From Spisula solida (Eukaryota; Mollusca; Bivalvia; Venerida; Mactridae), in the NCBI GenBank assembly GCA_947247005.1, contig OX365945.1:35146551-35210550 (forward strand): a stretch of DNA of 64,000 nt, given 5' to 3'. Each line of letters opens with the position of its first letter. The stretch's first letter is position 1. A model generated the notes under the pieces. That model searched no databases. It saw only the letters and a list, made by a program, of their open reading frames with translations, and had not been told where the DNA came from. Positions 60,269 to 64,000 of the stretch are shown piece after piece. A program made the translations under genes and the position numbers.

Positions 60269-60404
60269 GTGCATGTTAAGCATATGTGTTGACTAAACAG
60301 GCATCCACTTATTTACGTTACATTTTAAGTTCATTCCCCACAGAGAAAATTATTTCACATAGGTTCAAATGCAAATAAGCAACAGTCAGTACTTATCTGT
60401 CTTA

Positions 60405-60615
60405 CATTGGAAAGACACGGTTGTCGAGTGAGTCGAGAGGTTCCTGGTTCGAATCTTCACCAGGACACTATAGGTCATTTTAAACGCTTTTTCATGTTTT
60501 CCACCCAACTAAAGATGAACTGGTTTGTAGTCTCCGGTACAATACACCAGGCATGTTAAGGAACCAATGAGTTGTTTCGGAAAGAGCTATGGTAGTGCAC
60601 CCAGATTCTTTTTTC
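60405..60615 (+). mobile_element. tRNA-headed SINE, copy 3
   Basis: Box B ggttcgaatcttcaccagg and the body cacccaactaaagatgaact, ggcatgttaaggaacc match copies 1 and 2. The region between box A and box B is shortened, so the promoter is probably dead. Confidence 0.7.
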
Positions 60616-60820
60616 ACACAAATGTTTCTTTATCCAAAATCGCATCAGTAAATAAAGCTTGCTTGCTACAAAATAAATTGCGTCGTAGATTTGTAGAGTG
60701 TACGCCGAACACAACCTACACAACACAGCACGTACGATAAACGTCTTTTAATACTTAAATATATCATCATCAAAGTTAGCCATTACAATGCGAATACATG
60801 ACATTTATTACGGAATTCTC

Positions 60821-61175
60821 TTAGTACCATTTAAAATATCGTATATCGCGCTCCAATGGCGAGACACGAGAATTAAGCGAGGCCCGAAACAAGACACGAG
60901 AATTAAAAATTGAATTCTCGCGTTTTTAATCTCGCCCTAGACCCACAACTTTTGCAAATGAATATCTAATATCGTGTAATTTTCGTGTATCGTATCGTGC
61001 CTCAAATATCACCCTTAAGAGAATCGCGCAATTCTCGTGTCTCGTTTCTTGCCTCGCGTAATTCTCGTGACTCGTTTCAAATATCGCGCCTAATTCTCAA
61101 GTCTCGTTTCGTGCCTCGCGCAACTCTCGTGTCACGCCCTTGGAGCGCGATACACGATATTTAAAATGGCACTAA
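60821..61175. mobile_element. 355-bp foldback element with 'cgcg/tctcgt' subrepeats
   Basis: Long imperfect TIRs start ttagtaccatttaaaatatc and match, inverted, tatttaaaatggcactaa. The arms extend through atatcgcgctcca and gacacgagaatt. The right half contains repeated aattctcgtgtctcgtttc units. No coding capacity. Confidence 0.8.
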
Positions 61176-61412
61176 CACGAGTCCGTATAAATACCATATT
61201 GTTAGACATTGCCGTTTATCACATAAATACCGTGACTTTCCATGTGAGAACAAATGACGGAACAATGTTCTCCAACACGTGTGATAACAAATACTTGTCG
61301 TCACTAGCTTTTCGGTGCGAAAACGTAACGTCGTCGGCTTAAAGTCGTTATTTCTGACTTTCTTTCGACTCGGTAACTATGGTAATTTGATGATAAAAAG
61401 AATCCACCACTC

Positions 61413-61488
61413 GTTGTCTTTGGGATCAACATTTCTTAAACTCGTCATGAAAACAAAGTATTAAGAAATGTTGTTCTCCAAAGACAAC
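61413..61488. repeat. Long-stem hairpin
   Basis: Arms gttgtctttgggatcaacat ttcttaa (61413-61439) and its complement at 61461-61488 pair over about 27 bp with two or three mismatches around a loop of about 20 bases. Possible foldback remnant or hairpin RNA precursor. Confidence 0.75.
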
Positions 61489-61489
61489 T

Positions 61490-64000
61490 CACACCGGATC
61501 CTATATTTATGTAATAGTTAGAACCTATTAAGTACATTTTAGTGTGAATAAGGATGGGTTGAATCACACTGGTGGAAAATGTCAGACTAAATGAAAAAGG
61601 TCGCTGTGTCTGGATGACGATATAATAATTATTACTATACTATTATTCGACATTACTTACTCAAACTGTACATACCCTTGAGGTCAACTGGAGTACAAAG
61701 GTGACTTGCAATCCATAATATCATATGCTGTCAAATGCACTTCGCTGTCATCGAACAGGTAAAACCATGATAGGCTTACTTGCACTTGGCCTGTCGTTAA
61801 CATCTGATAAGTCAGACCGGACATCGTAAATATATTACATAAACGAAACAAACCGCTCCATACTGAAGGTGCATTCTAAATATCATGTGTAGTGCATAAC
61901 CAGGATCTAGTAAGTATACTCAGATTAAACAACATTAATACATATTTTATACTAAAAGATGTTATTAATGCTAACACATTCAAATTTACATTGTATTTAA
62001 ACGAATTAATGTATAGAAAACGATGTTTTAAAGGGAATGTTTTAATTTTTTTTTTTTAATTAATGAGCACGTGTAACCCCATACGGCTAAGAAATAAGTT
62101 TACCAATACAAGACATATTCCTTGATAAAACACATTTAAACTAAATTATTCAATTAATTTTCGTACTATAGAAACGTGTATCATGTGCTAACAATATTGT
62201 GCTAACAAAACGTGTATCTTTGTGTAATACTGTGCTAACAAAACCTCCCCTTTCCTTGTTTCTGTTCTTGGTGAGTATTTAAGACATTGTTAAACAAAAA
62301 ACAAAGCGACTGACCCAGGACAAAATTCAGGGTTTTTTGTAGGACAATATGCAAATTAACCTTTATAAAGTAGCGTTGTCCTGAGAGCGGTCGCAAATTA
62401 TTCAGCATCCGCACTTATTTAGATTAAAAGGTCCCAGTCCATCTTTGTCCAAAGGGCTCTCATTTGACAGCTGTAAAATTAATTTTCTATAGCCATCGAC
62501 TGACCTTGAGACAGTTTTAGTGGTTTGATCTGTGGCATTCAAGCGTTTGGAGTACAATGCCTGTCAATAAAATACAAGTTCGCCAATAATGAGGGTCGCT
62601 GTAGACGCTATCATGTTCCCTCTCTGTATTCTGACATCTAAGCTGACCCTAAACACCTTGGAAATTGCCCGGGTCAAGTAAGGGTAAATGCGATATACAC
62701 TGTTCAACAGGGTCATTTCAGGTGAATAAAGACTATCGCCAGTTGTAACGAACGCTGTGCAGATACTGTTAATTTGCGTTAGAAAAATGTAATACTTTGA
62801 CCACAGCAACAGATAAAATTACTATTCTATAATTGAAACCTGACAGTAGTTAATTAAGCGTATGTATGTATATGCACATAGTTTATAATATCTGGATGCA
62901 AGACGTAATTACAAAATACATTTACACTGATGTACATGTTTATGAAATTACACAACTGTTTTCCTGTCGAATCGCTCGGGTTTCTCATAGACATTCATAT
63001 CGTATACATTAGAATAAATAGAATATAATCATTAGTGCGCATGCCTGCATTGTCTACGTGTAGTGTGGTTTAGTCCTAAGAGTGCTACCAACATGATGCT
63101 GGTCTATCGACGGTTGGTTTATAAATCATTTGGGTTTTCTCACCCATAAATTTCCGCTTTTTTATCTTTCATAAATGGATGCACATATAACATACTTTTT
63201 ACCATCAAAATATATTTTAACGACCTTCTTCTAGGCCGTGGCCTGAAACTCTATAGTTGTTGAAACTTTGATTGGCCTATAGAATATAGTGCCAAGACGT
63301 CTGTTAAGAGTTAAATTTTAATGATTGAATTTTAATATAACCAGCGCAGATCGGCGTTTTCATTGGTTCAGACTCGTATGTTATAAGAGAATAAGAGAAG
63401 TTTATTACATACCTCAACAATAAGAACACCCTTGCCCTTGAAAAGTGGCCCTTAAGGGAAGTGTAACTGTAATTTGGCAGAAAGTGGTATTGGGTATACC
63501 GGTATTCAGATAAGAGATTGGTTAAACGCGTGTATAGTAGGTTTCTGTACATAGACATGTATAATCTGTCGTAGCCCTACATCATGCAACATTATGCAGT
63601 GACCGAGCAGTGACCGACAGTGTCCTGAAAGCAGTACCCCGTACATTGACCAATTATCGACACTATAATTTTATATGTCCCGCGAAAGGGGATTAGTGAT
63701 CTGATAGCTTGATAAATGCGTAAGCGTAGAACGTTTACCTTACTTGACCGTTCGTTGAGTTTTTGTACTCAACCTAGATCGTACAACGACCTGTTTTATT
63801 TCCACCATATGACAGTATGTTTATAGGTCACCATTGTTAGCTATAATTTATATATACATAGTATACGTATAGAAATGAAGCAGTTGGGCAGACGGGGATT
63901 GAACCTGTAGGCCACAGCTCCCCACGTTATGTTGTTGGCCAAGAGGACTGTTCTTAAAGTGTTTGTTCAGTATTTATGGGCTGCGCCCTCGTAAGAGAGA
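61490..64000. other. No gene recognised
   Basis: AT-rich. Short frames at 62564-62809 and 63304-63558 (- strand) lack motifs. A tRNA-like stretch on the - strand near 63890-63955 has a box B-like ggttcaatccc but no folding tRNA. Confidence 0.5.

Overview
The window is animal nuclear DNA: AT-rich by eye, intron-bearing, with no operons, and mostly repeats. The repeat types (many short minisatellites, tRNA-headed SINEs, CAGGGGT-ended hAT-type MITEs, and families starting with a small hairpin and a run of 'ccgtccgtc') resemble what I know of marine molluscs, probably a bivalve. That taxonomic call is inference. The certain protein evidence is animal-type RAD51.

One complete gene is readable: RAD51 (homologous recombination recombinase), + strand, nine coding exons from 18225 to 42019. 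The exons join in frame to a 337-residue product with the N-terminal helix-hairpin-helix region, the oligomerisation motif, Walker A, Walker B, the DNA-binding loops and an intact stop. Both of the first two coding exons are preceded by tandemly duplicated 3' splice sites. At exon 2 the unit is 39 bp, so the upstream copies keep the reading frame.

Layout. 1-2640: 40-bp satellite split by a 1.4-kb terminal-inverted-repeat element. 2640-18000: no gene recognised; LINE relics, MITEs, foldbacks, small tandem repeats and a possible distal RAD51 promoter or 5' exon. 18000-43100: RAD51, its introns filled with hAT-type MITEs, Helentron/HINE-like elements, SINEs and 18-, 29-, 39-, 35- and 31-bp arrays, followed 300 bp after the stop by a 41-bp array that may lie in the 3' UTR. 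43100-52400: no gene recognised; MITEs, a 21-bp array, hairpins and tRNA-like pieces. 52579-54598: a frameshifted, 5'-truncated non-LTR retrotransposon on the - strand. 54829-56308: a HINE-like element and a pogo/Tigger-type MITE. 57811: a possible first coding exon of another gene running rightward. 58452-60268: a large 40-bp satellite. 60400-64000: a SINE, a long foldback and a hairpin, otherwise unassigned.

Only RAD51 is a confident functional gene. The transposable elements look non-autonomous or broken. All family names for repeats are judgements from ends, target-site duplications and internal motifs, without database comparison.
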